From Syntrophomonadaceae bacterium (GTDB lineage: Bacteria; Bacillota; Dethiobacteria; PWVN01): 8,613 bases of DNA. Shown piece after piece: positions 1 to 5,157 of the stretch (position 1 is its first letter; each line of letters begins with the position of its first letter). Location of the stretch: the NCBI GenBank assembly GCA_007136165.1, contig SLHK01000038.1:1-8613 (forward strand), given 5' to 3'. The notes beneath the pieces were generated by a model, which was not told where the DNA came from, made no database searches, and was given only the letters and a program-made list of their open reading frames with translations. The position numbers and the translations under genes are program-made.

Positions 1-11
1 ATGATTTCGTA

Positions 12-37
12 GCATCTTCCCTGCTTCAGCATATAAT
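12..37 (+). promoter_or_regulatory. possible sigma-E-type promoter for the small membrane gene and spoVM
   Basis: The octamer CATATAAT at 30-37 differs by one base from the sigma-E -10 consensus CATACAAT. A -35-like GCATCTT lies at 12-18, with a spacer of 11 bases, slightly shorter than usual. A transcript would start near 44-45, just ahead of the ribosome binding site at 55-63. spoVM is a sigma-E gene in Bacillus subtilis, so this assignment makes biological sense. The TATAAT inside the element could also be read as a sigma-A -10, but no matching -35 is visible. Inferred by eye. Confidence 0.4.
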
Positions 38-68
38 AATATGAAGTCTGTGTCAGGGAGGGGAATGC

Positions 69-260
69 ATGCGCAGAAGATGGCGTTTTAGGGGTGTAAG
101 CCTTACTGTCAGAAAAGCTGCCGGCCTCATCCTGGGGGTGGCGGGGATTGGACTGATCGTCGAGACGCTGCCTACATACTTGCTGTTGGTGTTGCTGGGT
201 ATCCTCTTTATCTTTAGCGGTTGGATGCTCTTCGGCGTGGACCGGAGAAGGTGGATTTAA
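69..260 (+). CDS. small two-helix membrane protein, function unknown
   Basis: I do not recognise this 63-residue protein. It has a basic N-terminus (MRRRWRFRG), a hydrophobic stretch at about residues 16-31, a short polar break (ETLPT, 32-36), a second hydrophobic stretch at about 37-57, and a basic end (DRRRW). That pattern suggests a hairpin with both ends in the cytoplasm. The start is supported by AGGGAGGGG at 55-63, five bases before the ATG. The gene ends 21 bases before spoVM on the same strand, with no terminator between, so the two are probably co-transcribed from the sigma-E-like promoter at 12-37. A role in the mother-cell membrane during sporulation is an inference from that context only. 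It has no enzymatic motif or cysteine. Confidence 0.7.
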   Translation: MRRRWRFRGVSLTVRKAAGLILGVAGIGLIVETLPTYLLLVLLGILFIFSGWMLFGVDRRRWI

Positions 261-281
261 TATGCAAAGGAGGGGGAAACC

Positions 282-362
282 GTGAAGTTTTACACTGTCA
301 AGGTACCGAAGTTTTTGGGCTCTTTCCTGAAGATGATATTGGGCGTCTTCCAGAAACAATAA
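282..362 (+). CDS. spoVM: stage V sporulation protein M (SpoVM), 26 aa
   Basis: This 26-codon gene starts with GTG and encodes (M)KFYTVKVPKFLG, then SFLKMILGVFQKQ. It is the same length as Bacillus subtilis SpoVM and aligns to it (from memory) without gaps. Matches include the MKFYT start, K7, P9, KFLG at 10-13, L20, G21, F23 and K25, with Lys at position 17 where B. subtilis has Arg. SpoVM is an amphipathic helix that recognises the convex outer forespore membrane and anchors SpoIVA, the base of the spore coat. Pro9 is the residue known to matter for that localisation and it is kept. A strong AAAGGAGGGGG ribosome binding site (266-276) lies five bases upstream. The position next to rpmB matches the Bacillus order. 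The TAA stop overlaps the start of a terminator stem. Confidence 0.95.
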   Translation: MKFYTVKVPKFLGSFLKMILGVFQKQ

Positions 363-390
363 AAAGCGCTTTTTAGCGCTTTTTGTTGTT
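361..390. terminator. bidirectional terminator between spoVM and rpmB
   Basis: Bases 361-370 pair perfectly with 375-384 (10 bp: AAAAAGCGCT with AGCGCTTTTT minus its last T), around a TTTT loop at 371-374. The stem has A residues on the 5' side and T residues on the 3' side, so it can end the spoVM transcript on the plus strand and the convergent rpmB transcript on the minus strand. It begins inside the spoVM stop codon. Confidence 0.85.
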
Positions 391-580
391 AGAGGGCCCT
401 TTGGACCCGGCCTGCCTTGAGGCAGCGGGTGCAGACGTTGACTTTTTGCGGGGTGCCCTTGATGAGAACCTTTACCTTTTGAATGTTGGGTTTCCACTTC
501 CTCTTGGTCCGTACATTGGAGTGGCTTACCTGGTTGCCGGTCTTGGTGTTCTTTCCGCAGATAATACATTCCTGTGCCAT
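389..580 (-). CDS. rpmB: 50S ribosomal protein L28 (zinc-binding form)
   Basis: This 63-residue protein is bacterial ribosomal protein bL28, a small basic protein of the large subunit. It begins MAQECIICGK and carries the family features CxxC at 5-8, TGNQVSHSN near 14-22, TKRKWKPN near 25-32, and a second CxxC at 50-53 (CTRC). The two CxxC pairs mark the zinc-ribbon (C+) version. Many bacteria also have a cysteine-free copy, induced under zinc limitation, which is not in this window. Length is normal. The start has a clear AGGAGGT on the minus strand at about 588-594. It is a single-gene unit, convergent with spoVM and divergent from the DUF1858 operon, as rpmB is in Bacillus relative to spoVM and yloU. 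Confidence 0.97.
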   Translation of the reverse strand: MAQECIICGKNTKTGNQVSHSNVRTKRKWKPNIQKVKVLIKGTPQKVNVCTRCLKAGRVQRAL

Positions 581-621
581 TTTTTTACCTCCTAATCTCA
601 GGCCGCCTTTTCACTTTTCTT

Positions 622-651
622 AGTTTACCACAAACTCTATTTTATTGGCAA
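622..651 (-). promoter_or_regulatory. sigma-A promoter of rpmB
   Basis: On the minus strand a -35 TTGCCA (plus-strand 646-651) and a -10 TAAACT (plus-strand 622-627) are separated by 18 bases. Transcription would start near 615, giving a leader of about 35 bases with the AGGAGGT site just before the rpmB start at 580. Read by eye; the spacing and both hexamers fit a housekeeping promoter. Confidence 0.6.
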
Positions 652-691
652 GTAAATTTGGCGGTAGCAGCAGGATTTTCTCCTATCTATA

Positions 692-700
692 TGGTATAAT
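692..700 (+). promoter_or_regulatory. extended -10 promoter of the DUF1858-asp23-fakA-degV operon
   Basis: TGGTATAAT at 692-700 is a perfect TATAAT preceded by the TGn extension. This can replace a good -35, and the -35 region (about 671-677) is poor here. A start near 707 would leave a leader of about 38 bases before the ATG at 745. It is the only promoter-like site I see for the four-gene operon. Confidence 0.65.
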
Positions 701-744
701 ACATATTATCCCGTTTCTACAAATAAAGGAAGGGAGCGGGCAAT

Positions 745-951
745 ATGAAAATTACCAGGGATACGGTCATGTTCGAAATTCTTACGGCTCATCCCGAGGC
801 CTTGAAAATTTTCGAGAAATACGGCATGAGCTGCAGCGGCTGCATGAAGGTCATGAAGGAGAATCTGGAGGAGGCTGCCAGGAAGCACGGGGCAGACCTG
901 GAGGCGCTGTTGGAGGAACTGGAGAATGTGGAAAAAGTAAAGACTACATAA
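745..951 (+). CDS. DUF1858 protein with redox-type CxxC
   Basis: This 68-residue protein matches the DUF1858 family, also described as the 'hybrid cluster protein-associated redox disulfide' domain. It has the typical opening MKITRDTVMFEIL, then HPEALKIFEKYGMSCSGC with the CxxC at Cys30 and Cys33, followed by a helix and the HGADLEALLEEL segment near residues 48-58. The paired cysteines suggest a disulfide or metal site, but the biochemical role of the family is not established. It is small, soluble and has no signal peptide. A purine-rich site (AAAGGAAGGGAG, about 726-737) precedes the ATG. It is the first gene of the operon: the next likely start is 22 bases past its stop. What it has to do with fatty-acid kinase downstream is unknown. 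Confidence 0.88.
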   Translation: MKITRDTVMFEILTAHPEALKIFEKYGMSCSGCMKVMKENLEEAARKHGADLEALLEELENVEKVKTT

Positions 952-973
952 ATTGAGCGGGGGGTGTACAGGC

Positions 974-1354
974 TTGAAGGACCAGGTTAAGGAAATGTCC
1001 AATGAGATGACCACGCAGTTGGGCAAAATTGTGATTGCGGAAGAGCTGCTGGCCATGCTGGCGGGTTATGCGGCCATTGAGTGCTACGGGCTGGTGGGCA
1101 TGTCTTCCCGCAAAATAAAAGACGGCATCAGCGAGCTTTTGGGGAGGGATAATCTCAGCAAAGGTGTGGAAATCAAGCTGGATGGAGACCAGCTGATTGT
1201 GGATTTGTACATCGTTGTCAGCTACGGCACCCGGATTCCCCAGGTAGCCAAGAATGTCATGGAAAAGGTTCAATATACCCTGGAGCATATTACAGGTCTG
1301 AAGGTAAGCCAGGTCAACGTTAACATACAAGGAGTCCAGGTAGTAAACCGCTAA
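974..1354 (+). CDS. Asp23/YloU family protein (Gls24-like envelope stress protein)
   Basis: The protein has the Asp23/DUF322 fold: GKIVIAEELLAMLAGYAAIECYGLVGM near the N-terminus, then VEIKLDGDQLIVDLYIVVSYGTRIP, and a C-terminal VNVNIQGVQ. At 126 residues it is close to Bacillus YloU. Members of this family gather at the membrane and are linked to envelope stress in staphylococci, and yloU sits before the fatty-acid kinase gene in many Firmicutes. I chose the TTG at 974 because GCGGGGGGTG (957-966) lies seven bases upstream. The TTG at 953 is in frame but its upstream bases are the end of the previous gene, with no ribosome site. An in-frame ATG at 995 is possible, but its AAGGA is too close. 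The stop overlaps the ribosome site of fakA. Confidence 0.92.
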   Translation: MKDQVKEMSNEMTTQLGKIVIAEELLAMLAGYAAIECYGLVGMSSRKIKDGISELLGRDNLSKGVEIKLDGDQLIVDLYIVVSYGTRIPQVAKNVMEKVQYTLEHITGLKVSQVNVNIQGVQVVNR

Positions 1355-1368
1355 GGAGGTTTTCAGCT

Positions 1369-3009
1369 GTGCACCTAGAGCACTTAGACGGACCAAGATT
1401 CAAGCAGATGTTCCTTGGGGGCGTGGCCCGGCTTAATGCGAGAAAAGAGGAGCTCAACGACTTAAATGTATTCCCCGTCCCCGACGGTGATACGGGCACC
1501 AATATGATGCTGACAGTGCAGGCCGCCATTCAAGAATTAAAAAAGGATACAGATAATTCTGTAAATAGCCTGGCCAAGAGCATTTCCCTCGGCTCCCTTA
1601 TGGGCGCCAGGGGCAACTCCGGCGTCATCCTCTCCCAGCTCTTCCGGGGTTTTGCCAAGGGGGTGGAAGGGAAGGAAGTTATCACCTCCGTGGATTTTGC
1701 CCGGGCCCTCCAGGAAGGGGTGGATTCCGCTTACCGGGCTGTGCTGAAGCCCGTGGAGGGGACCATGCTCACCGTGGCCAAGGAAGCGGCCAAAGCCGCC
1801 ACCAATGCCGCCCGGCGGGACAAGAACATCATCTCCGTCCTGGAGAAAGTGGTGGAACAGTCCCTGGATACCGTCAACCGTACTCCCAGCATGCTGCCCG
1901 TCCTCAAACAGGCCGGCGTGGTGGATGCCGGCGGCAAGGGGGTTTACTATATTTACGGCGGGTTCTTAAATGTTCTCATAAATCCTGATTACCGGGAGGA
2001 AGAGATTGTCGGGAAAGAGGAAGTGGGGGAAGAAATGCCGGTGGAAGCCGGTTCCCTGGGGGATATCGAATTTATCTACTGCACGGAATTTATCATCAAG
2101 GGCCAAGACCTTTCGGCCGATTCTTTGCGGGACAGGCTGTTGGATTTGGGCGATTATCTCCTGGTGGTGGGGGAAGATACCCTCCTAAAGGTCCACATCC
2201 ATACCAACTCACCCGGGCGGGTCCTGGAGATTTCCACGGAAGCCGGCACCCTGCACCAGATAAAAATAGACAATATGCTGGAGCAGCACCAGGAAACCCG
2301 CTGGGGCCATGCGGGGAAGGGCGGAAACGGAGAAGGGGAGGCGGTGGAGCAGGGCATCGGGGTCATCACCGTGGCGGCGGGGGAAGGCTTCAAGGAGCTT
2401 TTGACCAGCATGGGGGTGGACTCCATCATCGAGGGAGGGCAGACCATGAATCCCAGCACCGAAGACTTCTTAAAAGAAGTTGAGAGGCTCTCCATGGATG
2501 AAATTATAATCCTTCCCAACAATAAAAACATCATCCTGGCGGCGGAGCAGGCAAAGGAGCTGTCGCCCAAAGAAATCCGGGTCATACCCAGCAAGACCAT
2601 ACCCCAGGGGATTGCGGCCCTTCTGTGCCTGAACAAGGAGCAGCAGTCCCTGGAAGACAACACCAGGCGGATGACGCAGGTCCTCTCCACGGTGAAGACG
2701 GGCCAGGTTACCCTGGCGGTAAGGGACTCCAAGTACAACGGCCACGCCATTTCCCGGGGGGATTATATAGGCATGCACAACGGGGACCTGGCGGTGGTGA
2801 AAAAATCCCTGGAGGAAGCCCTTCAGGCCCTCATGGAGGACATGGTGGAGGAGGAGGACGAACTCATTACTTTTTACTACGGTCAGGATATCGCTCCCCA
2901 GGAGGCCACGGCCATCATCGAGGGCATGGAGGAAAAATACAGCGACAAGGAATTCGAGGTTTACAACGGCGGACAACCCCTGTATCACTTCGTGATCAGT
3001 ATCGAATAA
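1369..3009 (+). CDS. fakA: fatty acid kinase catalytic subunit FakA (YloV/DAK2 family)
   Basis: FakA phosphorylates a fatty acid held by a FakB protein, using ATP, to give acyl-phosphate for PlsX/PlsY and phospholipid synthesis. The 546-residue length is normal. The N-terminal DhaL (DAK2) kinase domain spans about residues 10-205: PVPDGDTGTNM at 36-46 holds Asp39 and Asp41, expected to bind magnesium-nucleotide, and GARGNSGVILSQ lies at 79-90. The middle domain follows: GVVDAGGKGVYY at 183-194, then Cys238, His276 and His278 (KVHIHTN), which match the zinc ligands known in Staphylococcus aureus FakA. The C-terminal domain (about 328-546) includes GVITVAAGEGF and ILPNNKNI (381-388), for FakB interaction. 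The GTG start follows AAGGAGGT at 1353-1360 by eight bases. A Gly-rich linker (315-325) joins domains. The FakB-type gene follows directly. Confidence 0.96.
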   Translation: MHLEHLDGPRFKQMFLGGVARLNARKEELNDLNVFPVPDGDTGTNMMLTVQAAIQELKKDTDNSVNSLAKSISLGSLMGARGNSGVILSQLFRGFAKGVEGKEVITSVDFARALQEGVDSAYRAVLKPVEGTMLTVAKEAAKAATNAARRDKNIISVLEKVVEQSLDTVNRTPSMLPVLKQAGVVDAGGKGVYYIYGGFLNVLINPDYREEEIVGKEEVGEEMPVEAGSLGDIEFIYCTEFIIKGQDLSADSLRDRLLDLGDYLLVVGEDTLLKVHIHTNSPGRVLEISTEAGTLHQIKIDNMLEQHQETRWGHAGKGGNGEGEAVEQGIGVITVAAGEGFKELLTSMGVDSIIEGGQTMNPSTEDFLKEVERLSMDEIIILPNNKNIILAAEQAKELSPKEIRVIPSKTIPQGIAALLCLNKEQQSLEDNTRRMTQVLSTVKTGQVTLAVRDSKYNGHAISRGDYIGMHNGDLAVVKKSLEEALQALMEDMVEEEDELITFYYGQDIAPQEATAIIEGMEEKYSDKEFEVYNGGQPLYHFVISIE

Positions 3010-3034
3010 TAAAAAAAAAAGGAGGCGATTTGTT

Positions 3035-3883
3035 TTGGCAGTTAAAATTGTTACGGACAGCACGGCGGATTTACCGAAGGAAATTGTGGAGGAACTGGGT
3101 ATCAGGGTAGTGCCCTTGAATGTGCATTTTGGCGAGGAAGTGTTTTTGGACTGGGTGGAGCTGACCCCCGAGGGTTTCTTTGAAAAACTCGCCGGGACGG
3201 ATCTTTTGCCCAGGACGTCCCAGCCCTCTCCCGGGGATTTCCAAAAGGTTTACGAAGAATTGGGAAGCGGCGGGGACGCCATTGTTTCCGTCCATATCTC
3301 CCAGGTTTTAAGCGGTACCTACCAGTCGGCCACCATGGCCCGGGACTTGCTGGAAGGCATGGACATCACCGTCATTGATTCCAAAGTGGCTTCCATGGCC
3401 CTGGGACTCACCGTCATGGAGGCGGCCCGGGCGGCCAAGGCCGGCAAGAGCAAGGAAGAAATACTGGAAATCATCGATTTTTATATGCAGGAGACCCGGG
3501 TCCTTTTTATGGTGGATACCCTGGAATACCTGGAGAAAAACGGGCGCATCGGCAAGGCCCAGGCTTTACTGGGGGGATTGTTGAAGATGAAGCCCATCCT
3601 TTCACTGAAGGACGGGGGCATCATTCCCGTGGAAAAAGCCCGGGGGAGCAAAAAAGCCCTCCAGACCATCGTGGAGCGCTTGCAGGAAATGCTGCCGCCG
3701 GACCGGAAGGTCAAGGGAACCATAGTTCACGGCAATGCCCTGGCCACGGCGGAAGCCCTGGCGGAAGACTTGAAAAAAACCTATGACCTGTCGGAGCTCA
3801 TCATAACTTCCGTGGGAGCCGTCATCGGCTGCCATACGGGCCCGGGATTGGTGGGGCTCCTCTTCTTCCCCGACAAAGAATAA
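3035..3883 (+). CDS. DegV family fatty-acid-binding protein (FakB-type)
   Basis: DegV/FakB proteins carry a fatty acid whose carboxylate is exposed for phosphorylation by FakA. At 282 residues the length is typical. Visible signatures: KIVTDSTADLP at 4-14, PRTSQPSP at 59-66 (Thr61 and Ser62 near the carboxylate site), HISQVLSGTYQSA at 88-100, IDSKVASM near 114-121, LEYLEKNGRIGKAQALLG at 163-180, and GAVIGCHTGPG at 261-271 with His267. The TTG start is set by GGAGG at 3021-3025, nine bases upstream. It lies 25 bases after fakA and ends the operon, with a terminator 35 bases after the stop, so it is very likely the dedicated partner of this FakA. Which fatty acid it prefers cannot be told by eye. 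Confidence 0.94.
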   Translation: MAVKIVTDSTADLPKEIVEELGIRVVPLNVHFGEEVFLDWVELTPEGFFEKLAGTDLLPRTSQPSPGDFQKVYEELGSGGDAIVSVHISQVLSGTYQSATMARDLLEGMDITVIDSKVASMALGLTVMEAARAAKAGKSKEEILEIIDFYMQETRVLFMVDTLEYLEKNGRIGKAQALLGGLLKMKPILSLKDGGIIPVEKARGSKKALQTIVERLQEMLPPDRKVKGTIVHGNALATAEALAEDLKKTYDLSELIITSVGAVIGCHTGPGLVGLLFFPDKE

Positions 3884-3917
3884 TCGAGAAATTATAGAAA
3901 AAAAAAGAAATCATTGC

Positions 3918-3950
3918 AAATTCCTATTAAAAATAGGAATTTTTTTTTAT
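3918..3950 (+). terminator. rho-independent terminator of the fakA-degV operon
   Basis: Bases 3918-3926 (AAATTCCTA) pair with 3934-3942 (TAGGAATTT), and one further T-A pair (3927/3933) can close the loop. A long run of T follows to 3948. The stem is AT-rich but the T-tract is strong. It separates the operon from the spore-protein gene downstream. Confidence 0.85.
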
Positions 3951-3990
3951 TTGTGAGAACATAATAATACGTTTCAGGAAAACACTTCTA

Positions 3991-4019
3991 GTATAGAAGA
4001 AATGCAAAGTGTCATAATA
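3991..4019 (+). promoter_or_regulatory. sigma-G-type promoter of the SASP gene
   Basis: GTATA at 3991-3995 fits the -35 consensus GHATR, and CATAATA at 4013-4019 fits the -10 consensus CATnnTA, with 17 bases between them. The start would be near 4026, followed by the AAGGAGGTG site at 4036-4044. Sigma-G drives alpha/beta SASP genes in the forespore of Bacillus and Clostridia, so motif and gene agree. A second CATTATA at 4027-4033 is too close to the ribosome binding site to be the -10. Confidence 0.75.
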
Positions 4020-4055
4020 AGAATAACATTATAATAAGGAGGTGAAAAATTTATA

Positions 4056-4301
4056 ATGGCTACTAACAACAATACTGGTGGGCGTAACAGAGTACTGGTG
4101 CAAGGCGCACAGCAAGCTCTGGATAAGTTCAAGAACGAAATCGCTAGTGAACTGGGTATTGACTACAGTGGGGACAAAGGTAACCTGACTTCCCGTCAAA
4201 ACGGTTATGTCGGCGGAACCATGGTTAAGAGGATGATCTCTGAAGTGGAAAACCGGATGGCTGGTACGGGGCAATCTCCCCAAGGCGGACCTCAAGCGTA
4301 G
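4056..4301 (+). CDS. alpha/beta-type small acid-soluble spore protein (SASP)
   Basis: This 81-residue protein coats spore DNA, shifts it towards an A-like form and protects it from UV, heat and chemicals. On germination it is cut by the GPR protease and feeds amino acids. The two family signatures are present: ALDKFKNEIASELGI at 21-35, with the expected GPR cut between Glu28 and Ile29, and NGYVGGTMVKRMI at 49-61. The N- and C-terminal tails are rich in Asn, Gly and Gln. AAGGAGGTG at 4036-4044 precedes the ATG. It is a single-gene unit with its own sigma-G-like promoter and terminator. Codon use (GCT, CGT, AAC) differs from the GCC/GGG-rich neighbours, as expected for a very highly expressed gene; this need not mean transfer. 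Genomes usually carry several paralogues, so I give no gene number. Confidence 0.96.
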   Translation: MATNNNTGGRNRVLVQGAQQALDKFKNEIASELGIDYSGDKGNLTSRQNGYVGGTMVKRMISEVENRMAGTGQSPQGGPQA

Positions 4302-4313
4302 TCCAATATACTT

Positions 4314-4345
4314 AAGCGGGCTTTTCGAAGCCCGCTTTTATTTTG
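4314..4345 (+). terminator. rho-independent terminator of the SASP gene
   Basis: A perfect 10-bp stem joins 4314-4323 (AAGCGGGCTT) to 4328-4337 (AAGCCCGCTT) around a TTCG loop. It is followed by TTTATTTT. It lies 12 bases after the SASP stop codon. A GC-rich stem and a T-tract make this a strong terminator. Confidence 0.92.
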
Positions 4346-4365
4346 TGGTTTTTTAAAAAAATAGT

Positions 4366-4396
4366 AACAGGCGGCTTCTTTGCGAAGCCGCCTGTT
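4366..4396. repeat. perfect 13-bp inverted repeat (hairpin), role unclear
   Basis: Bases 4366-4378 (AACAGGCGGCTTC) pair perfectly with 4384-4396 around the five-base loop TTTGC. There is no T-run on the plus-strand 3' side (GGGAGAGGAG follows). Read on the minus strand, the hairpin is followed after three bases by a run of seven T, so it would work as a terminator for leftward transcription. No minus-strand gene is visible to its right before ylbJ at 5649. It could otherwise be a back-up structure behind the SASP terminator, or part of a leader for the small ORF at 4425. Confidence 0.75.
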
Positions 4397-4424
4397 GGGA
4401 GAGGAGAAACCGGAGGAAGAGCTT

Positions 4425-4487
4425 ATGGGGAAATATTGTTGTGTCGTTAGTATTATGGGCACATCATGCAAGAAATATACAGGGTAA
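4425..4487 (+). CDS. possible 20-residue cysteine-rich peptide
   Basis: I do not recognise this peptide, MGKYCCVVSIMGTSCKKYTG. It has three cysteines (5, 6 and 15), four lysines including a KK pair, and a short hydrophobic core. The reason to list it is the ribosome binding site: GGAGG at 4412-4416 lies eight bases before the ATG, as good as any in the window. It sits 28 bases after the 13-bp hairpin, in an otherwise noncoding stretch between the SASP gene and rsmD. No promoter is evident, so it would depend on read-through past the SASP terminator or on an unrecognised sporulation promoter. An ORF this short occurs by chance quite often, so it may be meaningless. Confidence 0.3.
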   Translation: MGKYCCVVSIMGTSCKKYTG

Positions 4488-4524
4488 CCAGGAAAAAATA
4501 TCTGGTAATTTATGCCACAGATTC

Positions 4525-4553
4525 TTGCTTTTTTAATGCCGGCTTGTTAAAAT
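4525..4553 (+). promoter_or_regulatory. sigma-A promoter of rsmD-coaD
   Basis: TTGCTT at 4525-4530 and TAAAAT at 4548-4553 are 17 bases apart. A start near 4560 gives a very short leader before the GGGGGG ribosome site at 4572-4577. The -10 lies inside an imperfect inverted repeat (GCTTGTT at 4542-4548 with AACAAGC at 4557-4563). This could be chance or a regulator-binding site. Confidence 0.6.
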
Positions 4554-4581
4554 TAAAACAAGCACGGTAACGGGGGGTTTG

Positions 4582-5157
4582 ATGGTGCGGGTTATCGCCG
4601 GGATCGCCAGGGGGACCCTTCTTAAGACCAGGAAAGGGGAAGGGACGCGGCCCACCAGTGACAAGGTCAAGGGGGCTTTGTTCAACATACTGGGCCCTGT
4701 TTTAACCGGCACCTTATTTTTGGACCTGTTTGCAGGAAGCGGCGCCATCGGTATTGAAGCATTAAGCAGGGGTACAGCCCTTGCTGTTTTTGTTGAGAAA
4801 GAGTTTTTGGCGGTAAGAGATATGAAGGCTAATCTGGAAAAAACCGGTTTTACCTCCCAAAGCCGGGTGCTGAAAATGGATGTAACCAGGGCCCTGGGGC
4901 TGTTGGGCAGGGAGAGGTCCTCTTTCACCCACATCTTTATGGACCCTCCCTACGGAAACAGCAGCCTCATAGATTCTGTGCTTAAGGACATTTGGCAAAA
5001 CCAGCTTTTGCAGAGAAGGGGGGTTGTTATTGTAGAACACGGGGCAGGGAACTGCTCCTGGAAGCCTGGCCCTTTTGATTTGTACAGACAGCGGATTTAC
5101 GGCGATACGGCACTGTCATTTCTACGCGCTAGCGAAAAAGGGGAGATATTTTCATGA
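4582..5157 (+). CDS. rsmD: 16S rRNA (guanine966-N2)-methyltransferase RsmD
   Basis: RsmD transfers a methyl group from S-adenosylmethionine to N2 of G966 of 16S rRNA during 30S assembly. The 191-residue protein has the family opening VRVIAG, the RPTSDKVKGALFNIL segment at 23-37, the cofactor-binding motif LDLFAGSGAIGIEALSRG at 47-64, and the catalytic DPPY at 121-124. It ends with RIYGDTALSFL, also typical. A run of G at 4572-4577 acts as ribosome site. The ATG at 4582 is four bases away and the GTG at 4585 seven, and the GTG would give exactly MRVIAG, so the true start may be one codon later. Its TGA overlaps the coaD ATG (ATGA), which suggests translational coupling. The pair rsmD-coaD is conserved across Firmicutes. 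Confidence 0.95.
   Translation: MVRVIAGIARGTLLKTRKGEGTRPTSDKVKGALFNILGPVLTGTLFLDLFAGSGAIGIEALSRGTALAVFVEKEFLAVRDMKANLEKTGFTSQSRVLKMDVTRALGLLGRERSSFTHIFMDPPYGNSSLIDSVLKDIWQNQLLQRRGVVIVEHGAGNCSWKPGPFDLYRQRIYGDTALSFLRASEKGEIFS

Noticed and set aside
1..44. Remains of an upstream gene at the left edge
   Set aside because: Too short to identify any reading frame or domain; only the promoter-like element could be supported.
953..973. Longer N-terminus of the Asp23 protein from TTG at 953
   Set aside because: The region upstream is the end of the DUF1858 gene with no ribosome site. The in-frame TTG at 974 has GCGGGGGGTG seven bases before it.
3007..3020. Run of ten A after the fakA stop as a possible slippage or frameshift site
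   Set aside because: It lies after the stop codon and before the degV start, so slippage would not change either protein. It is probably just part of the A-rich leader of the ribosome site.
2154..3063. Long minus-strand reading frames opposite fakA (2154-2750 and 2470-3063)
   Set aside because: They lie wholly across a clear fakA gene, resemble no family, are full of Pro/Ser/Cys as GC-rich shadow frames usually are, and have no ribosome sites.
4027..4033. CATTATA as a second sigma-G -10 for the SASP gene
   Set aside because: Transcription from it would begin at or inside the ribosome binding site at 4036-4044. The upstream CATAATA has proper spacing to a -35 and to the RBS.
4487..4506. Short inverted repeat ACCAG/CTGGT after the cysteine-rich mini-ORF as a terminator
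   Set aside because: The stem is only five base pairs with a ten-base loop, and no T-tract follows.
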